From positions 2,146,001 through 2,210,000 of the forward strand of contig NZ_OX267714.1 of assembly GCF_946151045.1 (NCBI RefSeq): a stretch of 64,000 nt of DNA, written 5' to 3'. The translations under genes were made by a program, and so were the position numbers. A model generated the notes under the pieces. It was not told the DNA's origin. It ran no database searches and saw nothing but the letters and a program-made list of their open reading frames with translations. How positions within the stretch are numbered: position 1 is the first letter of the stretch; every line of letters starts with the position of its first letter. The DNA is from Mammaliicoccus sp. Marseille-Q6498 (GTDB lineage Bacteria; Bacillota; Bacilli; Staphylococcales; Staphylococcaceae). This document shows positions 37,033 through 46,520 of the stretch, piece by piece.

Positions 37033-38193
37033 GTGACGATGTCGAAATTATTAACTGAAATTCCTGATAGCTACTTTGGTAAGACGATGGGGCGTAAAGT
37101 TGAACATGGGCGATTGCCATTAATTAATATGGCCGTTGGGATACCTGATGGTGAAACGCCTCAAGTTATACTTGATGAATTGATTAGCTCAGTACAAAAG
37201 CCTGAAAATCAAAAATATGGTGCTTTTCATGGAAAAGAAACTTTTAAACAAGCGATAGTAGACTTTTATAAAAGACATTATGATGTTGATTTAGATAAAG
37301 ATGAGGAAGTATGCATATTATTTGGTACGAAAAATGGGTTAGTGGCACTTCCGACTTGTGTGGTAGAGCCTGGAGAGCATGTTTTATTGCCGAATCCAGG
37401 ATATACAGATTATTTAGCAGGTGTATTATTAGCGAGAGCAAATCCATATTCATTAGAGCTTAAACGTGAAAATCATTACTTACCACAATGGGATGAAGTA
37501 GATAATAACATTTTAGAAAATACGAAATTAATATACTTAACTTATCCTAATAATCCTACTGGTTCTGTTGCGACGAAGTCATTTTTTGATGATACGATTG
37601 ATCGATTTAAAGGTACTGAAACAAAGATTGTACATGACTTTGCGTATAGTGCTTTTGGATTCGATGGTAAAAATCCTAGCATTTTAGAGTCAAAAGGTGC
37701 AAAAGATACAGCAATAGAAATATATTCATTATCTAAAGGCTATAATATGTCAGGTTATAGAGTAGGGTTTGCTGTAGGTAATAAAGAAATGATAGGTGCA
37801 TTGAAAAAATATCAAACACATACACAAGCGGGTATGTTTGGTGCTTTGCAAGATGCAAGTACAGTTGCCTTAAATGAATGTGATGCATTTCTTGTGCAAC
37901 AAAATGAAATATTTAAAGCACGTAGAACTCAATTTGAGGCTGCTTTAAAATCAGTCAATCTTCCTTTTGAACCTATGAAAGGTGGCATCTTCTTATGGTT
38001 ACAAGTTCCCCCTCAATTTGATGGAGAGTCTTTTGTAGAATATTTGCTGCAAGAACAATCTATTTTAGTCGCACCAGGTATTCCATTTGGAGATAACGGC
38101 AAAAATTACGTGAGAATATCGTTAGCTTTAGATGACAAACAGATACAAGAAGGTGCAGAAAGATTACAAAATCTCGCACATTTATACAAATAA
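37033..38193 (+). CDS. PLP-dependent aminotransferase (class I/II)
   Basis: A fold-type I aminotransferase of 386 residues. The PLP Lys is Lys235 in YSLSKGYNMSGYR; LTYPNNPTG and the C-terminal Arg in NYVRISLA bind cofactor and substrate carboxylate. The start is GTG at 37033, 8 bases after GGAG; the GTG at 37024 overlaps that site. The family includes LL-diaminopimelate, alanine and aromatic aminotransferases, and the sequence does not settle which. Confidence 0.85.
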   Translation: MTMSKLLTEIPDSYFGKTMGRKVEHGRLPLINMAVGIPDGETPQVILDELISSVQKPENQKYGAFHGKETFKQAIVDFYKRHYDVDLDKDEEVCILFGTKNGLVALPTCVVEPGEHVLLPNPGYTDYLAGVLLARANPYSLELKRENHYLPQWDEVDNNILENTKLIYLTYPNNPTGSVATKSFFDDTIDRFKGTETKIVHDFAYSAFGFDGKNPSILESKGAKDTAIEIYSLSKGYNMSGYRVGFAVGNKEMIGALKKYQTHTQAGMFGALQDASTVALNECDAFLVQQNEIFKARRTQFEAALKSVNLPFEPMKGGIFLWLQVPPQFDGESFVEYLLQEQSILVAPGIPFGDNGKNYVRISLALDDKQIQEGAERLQNLAHLYK

Positions 38194-38196
38194 AAA

Positions 38197-38222
38197 AATC
38201 ACATGGCTTTGGCCATGTGATT
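38197..38222 (-). terminator. Terminator of the minus-strand unit 38731-38228
   Basis: AATCACATGGC / GCCATGTGATT with loop TTTG. The A-run on its left is a T-run on the minus strand, so it mainly stops the leftward two-gene unit; it may also stop the aminotransferase transcript. Confidence 0.8.
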
Positions 38223-38227
38223 CGAGT

Positions 38228-38548
38228 TTAAAATATGATAAACAGTAAAATGACATAAATAACGACGATGAAAATGGTCATGTAATTTAATAATTGAACT
38301 GCTTTTTTATCGTTTATGCGTTTTTTGAAAGCTGTAATTTCAATATTAAGTACTAAGCAAACGAGGACTGCTAGTAACCACCAAATGTGCGTGGCAAATC
38401 CAAAAACAATACTACCTAAAAATACTAATAGCATTAATCCCATAATGAAACGTAACGCCTGTGTAAGCATAGTATGCAGTTGATAAATACTTAAATAACT
38501 TATAATAAGATAAATAAATGTGAAGAGTAATAGTATGAGAATGAGCAT
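38228..38548 (-). CDS. Small membrane protein of unknown function
   Basis: A 106-residue protein with four predicted helices and little else. AAAGGAATTC precedes its ATG. It lies 15 bp behind the small coiled-coil gene on the same strand, so the two are likely one unit. No family recognised. Confidence 0.65.
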   Translation of the reverse strand: MLILILLLFTFIYLIISYLSIYQLHTMLTQALRFIMGLMLLVFLGSIVFGFATHIWWLLAVLVCLVLNIEITAFKKRINDKKAVQLLNYMTIFIVVIYVILLFIIF

Positions 38549-38563
38549 AATGAATTCCTTTCG

Positions 38564-38731
38564 TTAATCTTGATTGAGTTGAGATCTTACTTTACTGATT
38601 TCTTCTTCTATTTGTTCGAGTTGTTTTTCTAGCATTTGTGTTGCTTGACCAGTAGATTCTCTCTTTTCTAAGTCATTTTGAATACGGACGTAATCATATT
38701 TTAGTTCAGAAAGTTGTTGGTTTAAATCCAT
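38564..38731 (-). CDS. Short coiled-coil protein, 55 residues, unknown function
   Basis: A small gene: ATG at 38731 preceded by AAAAGGAG, stop at 38564. The protein starts MDLNQQLSELKYDYVRIQN and is almost entirely charged helix (Glu/Lys/Gln/Leu heptads), with no Cys or Trp. It heads a unit with the membrane protein at 38228-38548. I infer a real, soluble coiled-coil protein, perhaps an adaptor; no function can be given. Confidence 0.78.
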   Translation of the reverse strand: MDLNQQLSELKYDYVRIQNDLEKRESTGQATQMLEKQLEQIEEEISKVRSQLNQD

Positions 38732-38781
38732 TTTAAAACACTCCTTTTATAGTAACAATATCAATAATGTAGGTGATTAAA

Positions 38782-39264
38782 TTGAAAAAAGTAAAAACAA
38801 ATGCAATGCGCATTTTAGATCAATACAATATATTTTATCATATTCATGAATTTAAAATAGGAAAAGAACACATAGATGGTCATCAAGTTGCACAACTTAT
38901 TCAAAAGTCAGAAGAACAAGTATATAAAACACTCGTTTTAATGAATCATCAAAATGAATATTTCGTATTTGTTATACCAGTAGTCGAACATTTAGATATG
39001 AAAAAAGCAAGTAAAGCTGTCGGACAGAAAAAACTTGAATTACTCCCTTTAGATCAACTTACAAAAGTGACTGGGTATGTAAGAGGTGGTTGTTCTCCGA
39101 TAGGTATGAAAAAGACATTTACAACTATAATAGATGAACGTGCTAAATCTTTATCCAGTTTTATTATAAGTGCTGGGAAAAGAGGGTATCAAATAGAACT
39201 TGATCCAACAGACTTAGAAAAAGTTATTACTTTACAATTTGCTGATATAATTAAGAGTAACTAA
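38782..39264 (+). CDS. YbaK/EbsC-type aminoacyl-tRNA deacylase
   Basis: A 160-residue protein of the YbaK/ProX fold that hydrolyses mischarged tRNA, classically Cys-tRNA(Pro). The conserved Lys is in QVYKTLVLM, and the GYVRGGCSPIGMKK motif is diagnostic. The start is the TTG at 38782, 6 bases after AGGTG; the upstream in-frame GTG at 38773 is part of that site. Confidence 0.88.
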   Translation: MKKVKTNAMRILDQYNIFYHIHEFKIGKEHIDGHQVAQLIQKSEEQVYKTLVLMNHQNEYFVFVIPVVEHLDMKKASKAVGQKKLELLPLDQLTKVTGYVRGGCSPIGMKKTFTTIIDERAKSLSSFIISAGKRGYQIELDPTDLEKVITLQFADIIKSN

Positions 39265-39368
39265 ATTAATTTTAGTATAATTAATTAGAATTTCAAACAA
39301 AAAGTGTGCATAGATTTCAAACTATTGTTAATATATAAAAATGTGAGTTCAATGAGAGAAGTGATAAA

Positions 39369-40280
39369 GTGACAGAAAAATTTATAACGATTATTTTATT
39401 AATAGCTTTAGGCTACATGCTTAAAAAGTTGAAATTCTTTAAAGCATCTGATGGTAACGTACTTGCAACACTTGTATTAAACGTTACGTTACCGTCATTA
39501 GTAATCGTAAACTTAAACGGAGCAGATTTAGATTTATCTTTAGGTTGGTTACCAATCTTAATGATTATTTATGGCGTAATTGCTAAACTAATTATTATTT
39601 GGATCTTTTCAAAAGGATATAATAACCAAATAAGAGGTACTGTCGGCATGATGGCAGCATCTGTAAATATTGGGTTATTCGCATATCCATTAGTTGCGCA
39701 AATATGGCCAAAAACTGGATTGCTATATTTCGGTATGCTAGACATCGGTACGGCAATTATTATGTTTGGTGTAACATTTTTCGTTGGGAGTTATTTCAAC
39801 GACGGTGGAGACCAATTTGATTTCAAAAAAATGTTTTTAAACCTATTAAAAACAGTACCATTGATGACTTACATGATGATGTTTGTTTTAAATATCTTTA
39901 GTATTCAAATTCCTGGAAAAGCAATCGATTTCTTAGAAACGATTTCGCATGCTAACATGCCACTTTCCATGATACTGTTAGGTCTATTTTTAAACTTTAA
40001 AATTGAAAAAGCATATTTACCTGTTGTACTTAAGTATTTACTATTCCATTACGGTTTCGGATTATTAATGGGTATGTTAGTGCATTTCTTCTTACCAGTA
40101 ACAGATCCAATGATTAAAACGACATTACTTATTGGTTGGTTATTACCTGTAGGTGTTTCAGTATTATCATATGCAATAACGTTTAAATATAAAACGTTAC
40201 CGATTATAGGTATGGCAACGAATTTAAGTATTTTGATTTCTATTGTCATATTATATATTTATCAAATGTTTTTCGTTTAG
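39369..40280 (+). CDS. AEC-family (auxin efflux carrier) transporter
   Basis: A 303-residue membrane protein with about ten helices in two repeats. LNVTLPSLVIVNL in helix 2 and MAASVNIGLFAYPLV in helix 4 are typical of AEC carriers such as MleP-type malate permeases. It begins with GTG. The substrate, likely an organic anion, is unknown. It is followed by a staphylococcal-type intergenic hairpin and tandem array 2. Confidence 0.86.
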   Translation: MTEKFITIILLIALGYMLKKLKFFKASDGNVLATLVLNVTLPSLVIVNLNGADLDLSLGWLPILMIIYGVIAKLIIIWIFSKGYNNQIRGTVGMMAASVNIGLFAYPLVAQIWPKTGLLYFGMLDIGTAIIMFGVTFFVGSYFNDGGDQFDFKKMFLNLLKTVPLMTYMMMFVLNIFSIQIPGKAIDFLETISHANMPLSMILLGLFLNFKIEKAYLPVVLKYLLFHYGFGLLMGMLVHFFLPVTDPMIKTTLLIGWLLPVGVSVLSYAITFKYKTLPIIGMATNLSILISIVILYIYQMFFV

Positions 40281-40291
40281 TTGATAAAAAA

Positions 40292-40345
40292 GGGAGTGAG
40301 ACAGAAATCTAAAATGTTAAATTAGATTTCGTCGTCTCACCCCCG
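40292..40345. repeat. Intergenic hairpin element (GTGAGAC...GTCTCAC)
   Basis: GGGAGTGAGACAGAAATCTAA pairs largely with TTAGATTTCGTCGTCTCACCCC. GGGAGTGRGACAGAAAT...ATTTCGTCGTCYCACCCC elements are common between genes in staphylococci. The next 85 bases hold no gene that I can see. Confidence 0.65.
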
Positions 40346-40433
40346 CAAGGGTGACTAGATTTCTAAAAAGCTTGGTACAAGCGCATTTAGAAAACAGTCA
40401 CCTACTGCGTCTTCATACATTTAACCCAATTAA

Positions 40434-40466
40434 GGCTAGGACATTTATGTCCCAGCCTCTTTTTAG
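40434..40466 (+). terminator. Terminator before tandem array 2
   Basis: GGCTAGGACAT / ATGTCCCAGCC with a 2-nt centre and a CTCTTTTTAG tail. Confidence 0.85.
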
Positions 40467-40470
40467 TTTG

Positions 40471-40500
40471 TAGATAAACTTAACCGATTAAAAACTCGCT
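40471..40500. repeat. Leader of tandem array 2, shared with array 1
   Basis: Thirty bases identical, except one, to 12721-12750. Unlike array 1, the second arm of the leader hairpin is missing and only eight bases separate leader and array, so this looks like a shortened copy. Confidence 0.8.
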
Positions 40501-40508
40501 ACAAGATA

Positions 40509-41249
40509 TTCTAACGACCATTATTCAGAATTGTGACCGTTAGCCGGTTCTAACGACCATTATTCAGAATTCTGACCGTTAGAGAGTTCTAACGACCATT
40601 ATTCAGAATTCTGACCGTTAGAGAGTTCTAACGAGCATTATTCAGAATTCTGACCGTTAGAGAGTTCTAACGACCATTATTCAGAATTCTGACCGTTAGA
40701 GAGTTCTAACGAGCATTATTCAGAATTCTGACCGTTAGCGGGTTCTAACGACCATTATTCAGAATTCTGACCGTTAGAGAGTTCTAACGACCATTATTCG
40801 GAATTCTGACCGTTAGCGAGTTCTAACGACCATTTCTCGGAATTCTGACCGTTAGCGAGTTCTAACGACCATTATTCAGAATTCTGACCGTTAGAGAGTT
40901 CTAACGACCATTATTCAGAATTCTGACCGTTAGAGAGTTCTAACGACCATTATTCGGAATTCTGACCGTTAGCCGGTTCTAACGACCATTATTCGGAATT
41001 CTGACCGTTAGCGAGTTCTAACGACCATTATTCAGAATTCTGACCGTTAGCCGGTTTTAACAACCATTATTCGGAATTCTGACCGTTAGCCAGTTCTAAC
41101 GACCATTATTCGGAATTCTGACCGTTAGCCAGTTCTAACGACCATTATTCGGAATTGTGACCGTTAGCGAGTTCTAACGACCATTATTCGGAATTCTGAC
41201 CGTTAGCCGGTTCTAACGACCATTATTCAGAATTCTGACCGTAGAAGGC
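40509..41249. repeat. Tandem array 2: nineteen 39-bp palindromic units
   Basis: Units start every 39 bp from 40509 to 41211, nineteen in all without a single indel until the last, shortened one. In each, TCTAACGACCA faces TGACCGTTAGA (9 of 11 paired) around a 13-nt loop with the palindrome CAGAATTCTG or CGGAATTCTG. Variation clusters in the linker after GTTAG (AGAG, CCGG, GCGG, GCGA, CCAG) and at A/G in the loop. The unit at 41055 is the most diverged (TTTTAACAACC). Stops occur in all six frames. Compared with array 1, CGAGCA...TGCTCC is replaced throughout by CGACCA...TGACCG, apart from GAGC in units 4 and 6. Confidence 0.95.
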
Positions 41250-41283
41250 ATCGTAATACCCCTAAATAAAATAGTGTATATGC

Positions 41284-41324
41284 AAAAAAAGAGTCAGCCC
41301 AAGTTGTTTGGGCTGACTCTTTTT
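41284..41324. terminator. Bidirectional terminator between array 2 and gdh
   Basis: AAAAAGAGTCAGCCCAA / TTTGGGCTGACTCTTTTT with a 4-nt loop; A- and T-runs on both sides. Confidence 0.9.
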
Positions 41325-41351
41325 AGTTCTTATTTAAAGAATAAGGTGTTA

Positions 41352-42137
41352 TTAACCTTTACCACCCATAAATGCTGGATAGTTTGTCATACCACCGTCA
41401 ACATAAATTGTTGTACCGTGAATATAATGAGCTTGTTCTGATGCTAAGAAAGCATTGATGTTAGCTACTTGGTCTGCTTCGCCGATTTCATTTAATGGAA
41501 TCATTTCTAATGTTTCTTTTCTTGTAGCTGGGTCAGAGAATTTTTCTCTTGTGTGTTCTGTTACTACAGCACCTGGTGAAACGTTATTAATTCTAATTCC
41601 GTTTTTACCATATTCCATAGACATTGTTTCCATCATTAATTTTAATCCGCCTTTACTTGCAGCGTAGTTAACATAGTTAGGCCATGGAATAACATCATGT
41701 ACACTTGCAGTATTAATGATTTGTCCTTTAATATCGTGTTCTAAATAGTATTTAACAGCTTCTCTACTACCTAAAAATGCACCTGTTAAGTTAATATCGA
41801 TAACTTTAGACCATTCTTCTAAGCTCATTTCATGAGTTGGAATTGGTTTTTCAAAGCCAGCGTTATTGATCATAACATCAATACGTCCGAATTTTTCGTG
41901 TGCTTTTTGAATTAAGTTTTTGATATCTTCTTCTTTAGATACATCACCTTGAACAGCGATAGCGTCTCCGCCTGATTCTTTAATTGTTTTTACGATTGCT
42001 TCTGCATCTTCTGCATGGTCAAGATAGTTTATAACAACTTTAGATTCTTCTCTACCAAAACGTTCTGAAGTTGATTTCCCTATACCACTGTTACCACCAG
42101 TAATGATAACAACTTTATCTTTTAAATCTTTATACAT
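41352..42137 (-). CDS. gdh: Glucose 1-dehydrogenase (SDR family)
   Basis: A 261-residue classical short-chain dehydrogenase, the usual length of bacillary glucose dehydrogenases. Cofactor loop GGNSGIGKS at 14-22; catalytic Ser in NTASVHD and YAASK (Tyr-X3-Lys). It oxidises glucose to gluconolactone with NAD(P)+. The ATG at 42137 is 8 bases after AGGAG; the in-frame GTG at 42146 overlaps that site. It follows glcU by 33 bp. Confidence 0.88.
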   Translation of the reverse strand: MYKDLKDKVVIITGGNSGIGKSTSERFGREESKVVINYLDHAEDAEAIVKTIKESGGDAIAVQGDVSKEEDIKNLIQKAHEKFGRIDVMINNAGFEKPIPTHEMSLEEWSKVIDINLTGAFLGSREAVKYYLEHDIKGQIINTASVHDVIPWPNYVNYAASKGGLKLMMETMSMEYGKNGIRINNVSPGAVVTEHTREKFSDPATRKETLEMIPLNEIGEADQVANINAFLASEQAHYIHGTTIYVDGGMTNYPAFMGGKG

Positions 42138-42170
42138 ATTAAACACTCCTAAACGTTTTTTAAAAATTTT

Positions 42171-43028
42171 TTAACCTTTTGCTGCCCCGATAATAAATGC
42201 TGCTACGATAATAAGTACGATACCTATCCAAATGAATACCATTTGGCGTTTTGATTTTTGTTCACCAAGTAAGAATATTCCACCTAATGTTGAAACAATT
42301 ACTAATAATTGTGATAAAGAGAAACTAGTTCCAACACCAACTTTTGGTTGAGATATAAATAGGAACATATTACCTAATGCCCAAACGATACCTGGTAATA
42401 AGTTTACTGTAGTTTTTGATACAGTAGGTTTATGTTTGAATGATAATACAATACCACCAATTACCATACCGATTGATTGAGGGAATAATGCGTCCCAACC
42501 TTCTACACCAAATACTTGTCCGATAACTACGTATACAACGTAACCAACGGATGAAATAAGAAGTATAGGAATTGCTTTCCCGATATTCTTCGCGCTATTA
42601 CCACTGCCAGAACCTTTTTTCTGAACAGATGTAAAGATTACACCAACGATTAATAAAATTAAACCAGTGAAACCAAGTGTTACTTGAGTACCAGTAGACC
42701 ATTCACCTAAGAATGCTGCACTGAATAAAGTTGTACCAAGTAATTGCATACCTGTTGAGATTGGCATTGTGATTGAAACACCAACTAATTCAACACTGCG
42801 AAGTTGAAAACCTTGACCAAGTGCCCAGAAAACACCTGAAACTATACCTATTATGATTGTAGTAGATGTGAAATGCACATCTCCAAAGACGAATAGGAAT
42901 AATCCAACAATAAAAGCGCCGATTGTAGTACCTAAAATTTGATTGTAAGGTCCACCGCCGACTTTAACGTTAATTAATACTACGCTCCCCCAGAACAATG
43001 CTGGTAACAGAGCTATAAGATATTCCAT
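42171..43028 (-). CDS. glcU: Glucose uptake protein GlcU (GRP/RhaT-type transporter)
   Basis: A non-PTS sugar transporter of 285 residues with ten predicted helices in two halves ([24 protein letters not shown] is split between helix 1 and the first loop). The start ATG at 43028 has only a weak GCGAG upstream. With gdh it forms the pair known in staphylococci and bacilli: free glucose enters and is oxidised without phosphorylation. Confidence 0.87.
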   Translation of the reverse strand: MEYLIALLPALFWGSVVLINVKVGGGPYNQILGTTIGAFIVGLFLFVFGDVHFTSTTIIIGIVSGVFWALGQGFQLRSVELVGVSITMPISTGMQLLGTTLFSAAFLGEWSTGTQVTLGFTGLILLIVGVIFTSVQKKGSGSGNSAKNIGKAIPILLISSVGYVVYVVIGQVFGVEGWDALFPQSIGMVIGGIVLSFKHKPTVSKTTVNLLPGIVWALGNMFLFISQPKVGVGTSFSLSQLLVIVSTLGGIFLLGEQKSKRQMVFIWIGIVLIIVAAFIIGAAKG

Positions 43029-43142
43029 AAACAAGACTCGCTTTCTTTTTTTTATTTTGATTTACTCACGTCTTTACCCAACAATTCTATATGTAAAACA
43101 AAGGAAAAGTAAAATGAATAGCTCACAATTTACAAGTATAAT

Positions 43143-43175
43143 AAAAAACAGTACATTTCGCACTGTTTTTTTAAT
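43143..43175. terminator. Hairpin between the GNAT gene and the glcU promoter
   Basis: AAAAAACAGT / ACTGTTTTTTT with a 9-nt loop, placed just after the stop of the minus-strand GNAT gene. It shields glcU-gdh from read-through. Confidence 0.82.
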
Positions 43176-43180
43176 AATAA

Positions 43181-44047
43181 TTATATACTTTTTACATATT
43201 TAAAATGATGTGTTTCGTTTATTATTTCAAATCCAACTTTTTCATACAATAATTGTATTTGTTCATGTTTCTTACTATCGACATGTATGCGTACTGTTTT
43301 TACATCTTTATGTTTAAAAGCTTCCGTCGTAGCGTAATGAATCATTTGAAAGGCGATACCTTGTTTCCTATAGTCTCTATGAGAAGCTAAGTAGGGGATT
43401 GTAGCTAGTTGTTTTGAGGTATCTATTGATAAATAAATATATCCTTTTACTAATCCTTCAGCAATATATAAGTATAGTGCATGATTTTCGCCTAAAGATT
43501 TTACAATATCGTCTGAACTTACATCGCTATCTTTAAAACTTTTAGAATGTAATCTAGAAAATGAGTAATAATACGGCTTACTATATTGAATGAGTTGATG
43601 CTTTTGATCGATATCATGAGGGGTTTGATGAATTTCGAGTGTATAATTTGTTTCTACATAACCTGCATGTAACGTCTTAAGCTTACTATTGTTTAGAATA
43701 TGATCTTTATGTAGTGAGATATGACAATACTTGATCGTTGGATGATTTTCTAAAAGTGTTGTCCATATTTCTGTTAAAGTGGTCAAAAGTTCATCTGAAG
43801 TGTTATTTACGATTGGTCCCCAAACATTTACAGTATCTTTATTAATTTTTTCAAAGCCTAATGCGCCGACAATTTGTTGATTCAATTCAATATAGTAAAA
43901 TGAATTTTCATTGAATTTATTTTGTAAAGCGTTCGAAATCTCTTCTATATTATCAGGTATATATTCCACATGGTTTTCATTTTGGTTATTCTTTTCCATT
44001 AAATATTGAGCTACGAGATCGATTTGCTTAAGTGGCAGTATATTCAT
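43181..44047 (-). CDS. GNAT-family N-acetyltransferase, two-domain
   Basis: A protein of about 288 residues. The C-terminal half carries a GNAT acetyl-CoA loop (HRDYRKQGIAFQMIHYA) and the closing LYEKVGFEI; the N-terminal half looks like a second, degenerate GNAT domain (YYIELNQQIVGALGFEKI). The ATG at 44047 is 8 bases after AAAGGAG. Target unknown. Divergent from topB. Confidence 0.78.
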   Translation of the reverse strand: MNILPLKQIDLVAQYLMEKNNQNENHVEYIPDNIEEISNALQNKFNENSFYYIELNQQIVGALGFEKINKDTVNVWGPIVNNTSDELLTTLTEIWTTLLENHPTIKYCHISLHKDHILNNSKLKTLHAGYVETNYTLEIHQTPHDIDQKHQLIQYSKPYYYSFSRLHSKSFKDSDVSSDDIVKSLGENHALYLYIAEGLVKGYIYLSIDTSKQLATIPYLASHRDYRKQGIAFQMIHYATTEAFKHKDVKTVRIHVDSKKHEQIQLLYEKVGFEIINETHHFKYVKSI

Positions 44048-44189
44048 GACAGTCACTCCTTTAGTGTACATCGATTGTATTTCTTCCATTATACGATTAA
44101 ATCATATTTTATAAAAGTTTTTGATAACTTTAGAACGATATTCATTCATGTTATAATGATACGAATGAAAAAAGAATGGGTGAAATAAT

Positions 44190-46325
44190 ATGAAAGCATT
44201 AATTCTTGCAGAGAAGCCATCAGTTGGTCGTGACATAGCAAAAGCACTAGGTGTTCATGATCAAAAGAAAGGCTACTTTGAGAATAACCAATATATTGTA
44301 ACGTGGGCATTAGGTCATCTCGTTACAAATGCAACGCCGGAAGAATACGATAAGAAATTTAAAGAATGGAATTTGAATGTTTTACCTATTATGCCAGACT
44401 ATATGAAGCATGTCGTGATTAAAAAAACACGAAGTCAGTATAATACTGTTCAACATTTAATGAAACGTGACGATGTTAAGTCTATTATTATAGCAACAGA
44501 TGCTGGTAGAGAAGGTGAACTTGTAGCACGTCTTATCATTGAAAAGGCTAAAGTTAAAAAGCCACTACAAAGACTATGGATTAGTTCTGTTACTGAAAAA
44601 GCTATAAGAGATGGATTTAAAAATTTAAAACCTGGTAAAGCTTATGACAATTTATATAAAGCAGCACTAAGTAGAAGTGAGGCTGATTGGATAGTAGGAA
44701 TTAATGCTACAAGAGCACTTACAACGAAATATGATGCGCAATTATCATGTGGTAGGGTACAAACGCCAACGTTAAATCTCGTTCAAATGAGACAAAATGA
44801 AATTCAATCATTTAAACCTGAAAAATATTATCAAATGAATATTGAAGTTGAAGGTTATAAATTCAAATGGATGACGCAACAAGGAGATAAAACGTTTGAT
44901 TTACAAAAAATTGAACAGTTAAGAGATAAGTTGCAAAATAAAAAAGGCACAATTAAAAAAATTAACAAAAAGAAAAAAACAAAATATCCTCAAAAACTGT
45001 ATGATTTAACAAGCTTACAACAAACGGCATATCAACGATACAAAATGGGTGCAAAAGAAACACTTAATACTATGCAAACGTTGTATGAACAACATAAAGT
45101 ATTAACTTATCCACGAACAGATTCCAATTATCTTACGACAGATATGGTTTCATCACTTAAAGAAAGAGTTTCTTCATTAAGTGTTACACCATTAAAAGCA
45201 TATTCAGTACCGTTATTAAAACAAGAAATCCGTGCTGGGAAACATTTTGTAGATAATCAAAAAGTATCAGACCACCATGCGATCGTACCAACGGAAGTAA
45301 GACCTAATATGTCACAACTGTCACCTAGAGAAGAAAAAATATACATGTTAGTTGCAGAAAGATTTTTAGAAGTGTTATTACCGCCATATCAATATGAAGA
45401 AACAACAGTAGAAATAGAATGTGAAGGCGAAACATTTAAGCTTGTACAAGAAGTTGCTACTGACTTAGGATTCAAAAAAATCCATCAAGAAGAAACGATT
45501 GTAAAAGCATTACCTTTTAAAGAAAATCAAGTAGCAACAATTCAAAAAGTTAACATTATAAGTAAAGAAACTGAACCACCACCATACTTTAACGAAGGAA
45601 CTTTGCTTAAAGCTATGGAATCCCCACAATTATTCTTTAAATTAAAAGATAAAAAGATGTCACAGACGTTAAATGAAACTGGGGGAATTGGCACTGTTGC
45701 TACAAGAGCAGATATTATAGAAAAATTATTTAGTTCTAATGTCATTGAGGCAGTTCAAGGTAAAATTAAAGTTACACCTAAAGGGAAGCAATTATTAAAT
45801 TTAGCACCAGAACAACTTACTTCTCCAGAGCTGACAGCACAATGGGAAATGAAACTGACTCAAATAGAAAAAGGTCAATATCAAAAAGAATCTTTCATGA
45901 AAGAAATGAGAGATTTTACGAAAGAAATCATTGCAGACATTAAGAATAGTGAAGATAAATTCAAACACGATAATGTCACGACGACCGAATGTCCTACATG
46001 CGGTAAGTTTATGTTAAAAGTGAAAACTAGAAATGGTCAAATGCTAGTATGTCAAGATCCGACATGTAAGACTAAGAAAAATCAACAAAGACAAACAAAT
46101 GCAAGATGTCCAAATTGTAAGAAGAAGTTAACGTTATATGGTACAGGCAAAAATGCTACTTACAGATGTGTCTGCGGTCATACTGAAACGCAAGAGCATA
46201 TGGATAAAAGACTTAAAAATAAAAAAACAGGTAAAATCGGTAAGAATGAAATGAAGAAATATATGAAGAATGAAGAAGTGGAAAACAATCCATTCAAAGA
46301 TGCTTTAAAAGATTTAAAACTTTAA
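44190..46325 (+). CDS. topB: DNA topoisomerase III
   Basis: A 711-residue type IA topoisomerase. Toprim domain with Glu9-region [14 protein letters not shown] and ATDAGREGE; the catalytic Tyr307 is in TYPRTDSNY. The C-terminus keeps Cys pairs CPTC/CQDPTC and CPNC/CVCG and a Lys-rich tail. It relaxes and decatenates single-strand-containing DNA. GGGTGAAAT precedes the ATG; a -10 TATAAT is at 44152-44157. Confidence 0.95.
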   Translation: MKALILAEKPSVGRDIAKALGVHDQKKGYFENNQYIVTWALGHLVTNATPEEYDKKFKEWNLNVLPIMPDYMKHVVIKKTRSQYNTVQHLMKRDDVKSIIIATDAGREGELVARLIIEKAKVKKPLQRLWISSVTEKAIRDGFKNLKPGKAYDNLYKAALSRSEADWIVGINATRALTTKYDAQLSCGRVQTPTLNLVQMRQNEIQSFKPEKYYQMNIEVEGYKFKWMTQQGDKTFDLQKIEQLRDKLQNKKGTIKKINKKKKTKYPQKLYDLTSLQQTAYQRYKMGAKETLNTMQTLYEQHKVLTYPRTDSNYLTTDMVSSLKERVSSLSVTPLKAYSVPLLKQEIRAGKHFVDNQKVSDHHAIVPTEVRPNMSQLSPREEKIYMLVAERFLEVLLPPYQYEETTVEIECEGETFKLVQEVATDLGFKKIHQEETIVKALPFKENQVATIQKVNIISKETEPPPYFNEGTLLKAMESPQLFFKLKDKKMSQTLNETGGIGTVATRADIIEKLFSSNVIEAVQGKIKVTPKGKQLLNLAPEQLTSPELTAQWEMKLTQIEKGQYQKESFMKEMRDFTKEIIADIKNSEDKFKHDNVTTTECPTCGKFMLKVKTRNGQMLVCQDPTCKTKKNQQRQTNARCPNCKKKLTLYGTGKNATYRCVCGHTETQEHMDKRLKNKKTGKIGKNEMKKYMKNEEVENNPFKDALKDLKL

Positions 46326-46340
46326 AATAACTATAATTAT

Positions 46341-46391
46341 AAACACTAAAACTCTAAAAATGATCGTTAAGGAAATAGGGTTTTGGTGTTT
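46341..46391 (+). terminator. Terminator of topB
   Basis: AAACACTAAAACTCTA / TAGGGTTTTGGTGTTT with a 19-nt loop and a TATTTG tail; weaker than most others here. Confidence 0.65.
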
Positions 46392-46410
46392 ATTTGTTAC
46401 ATAAGATTAA

Positions 46411-46487
46411 TAATACGAACATAATTGTGTCAATTTTATTTATTGTTCGTATAAAGTATTGATTTTTAACACCTTGAGTAATACAAT
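46411..46487 (+). promoter_or_regulatory. PurR box pair and promoter of the purine permease gene
   Basis: CGAAC at 46416 and GTTCG at 46445 are the cores of two inverted PurR boxes (46411-46423 and 46442-46454) separated by 18 bp, the spacing used in Bacillus and Staphylococcus; ATACGAACA and TGTTCGTAT are perfect arms. The promoter TTGATT (46459), 17 bp, TACAAT (46482) follows. This predicts control by PurR and PRPP. No guanine riboswitch is seen in the 33-nt leader. Confidence 0.8.
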
Positions 46488-46520
46488 GTACAGTATTGAA
46501 TAATAAAAAGGAGTCTTAAA

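Noticed and set aside
40509-41249. CRISPR array
   Set aside because: Units are contiguous 39-mers with no unique spacers of constant length, and no cas genes are in the window.
46488-46520. Guanine riboswitch before pbuG
   Set aside because: The leader is too short and no aptamer core is visible; PurR boxes explain the control.
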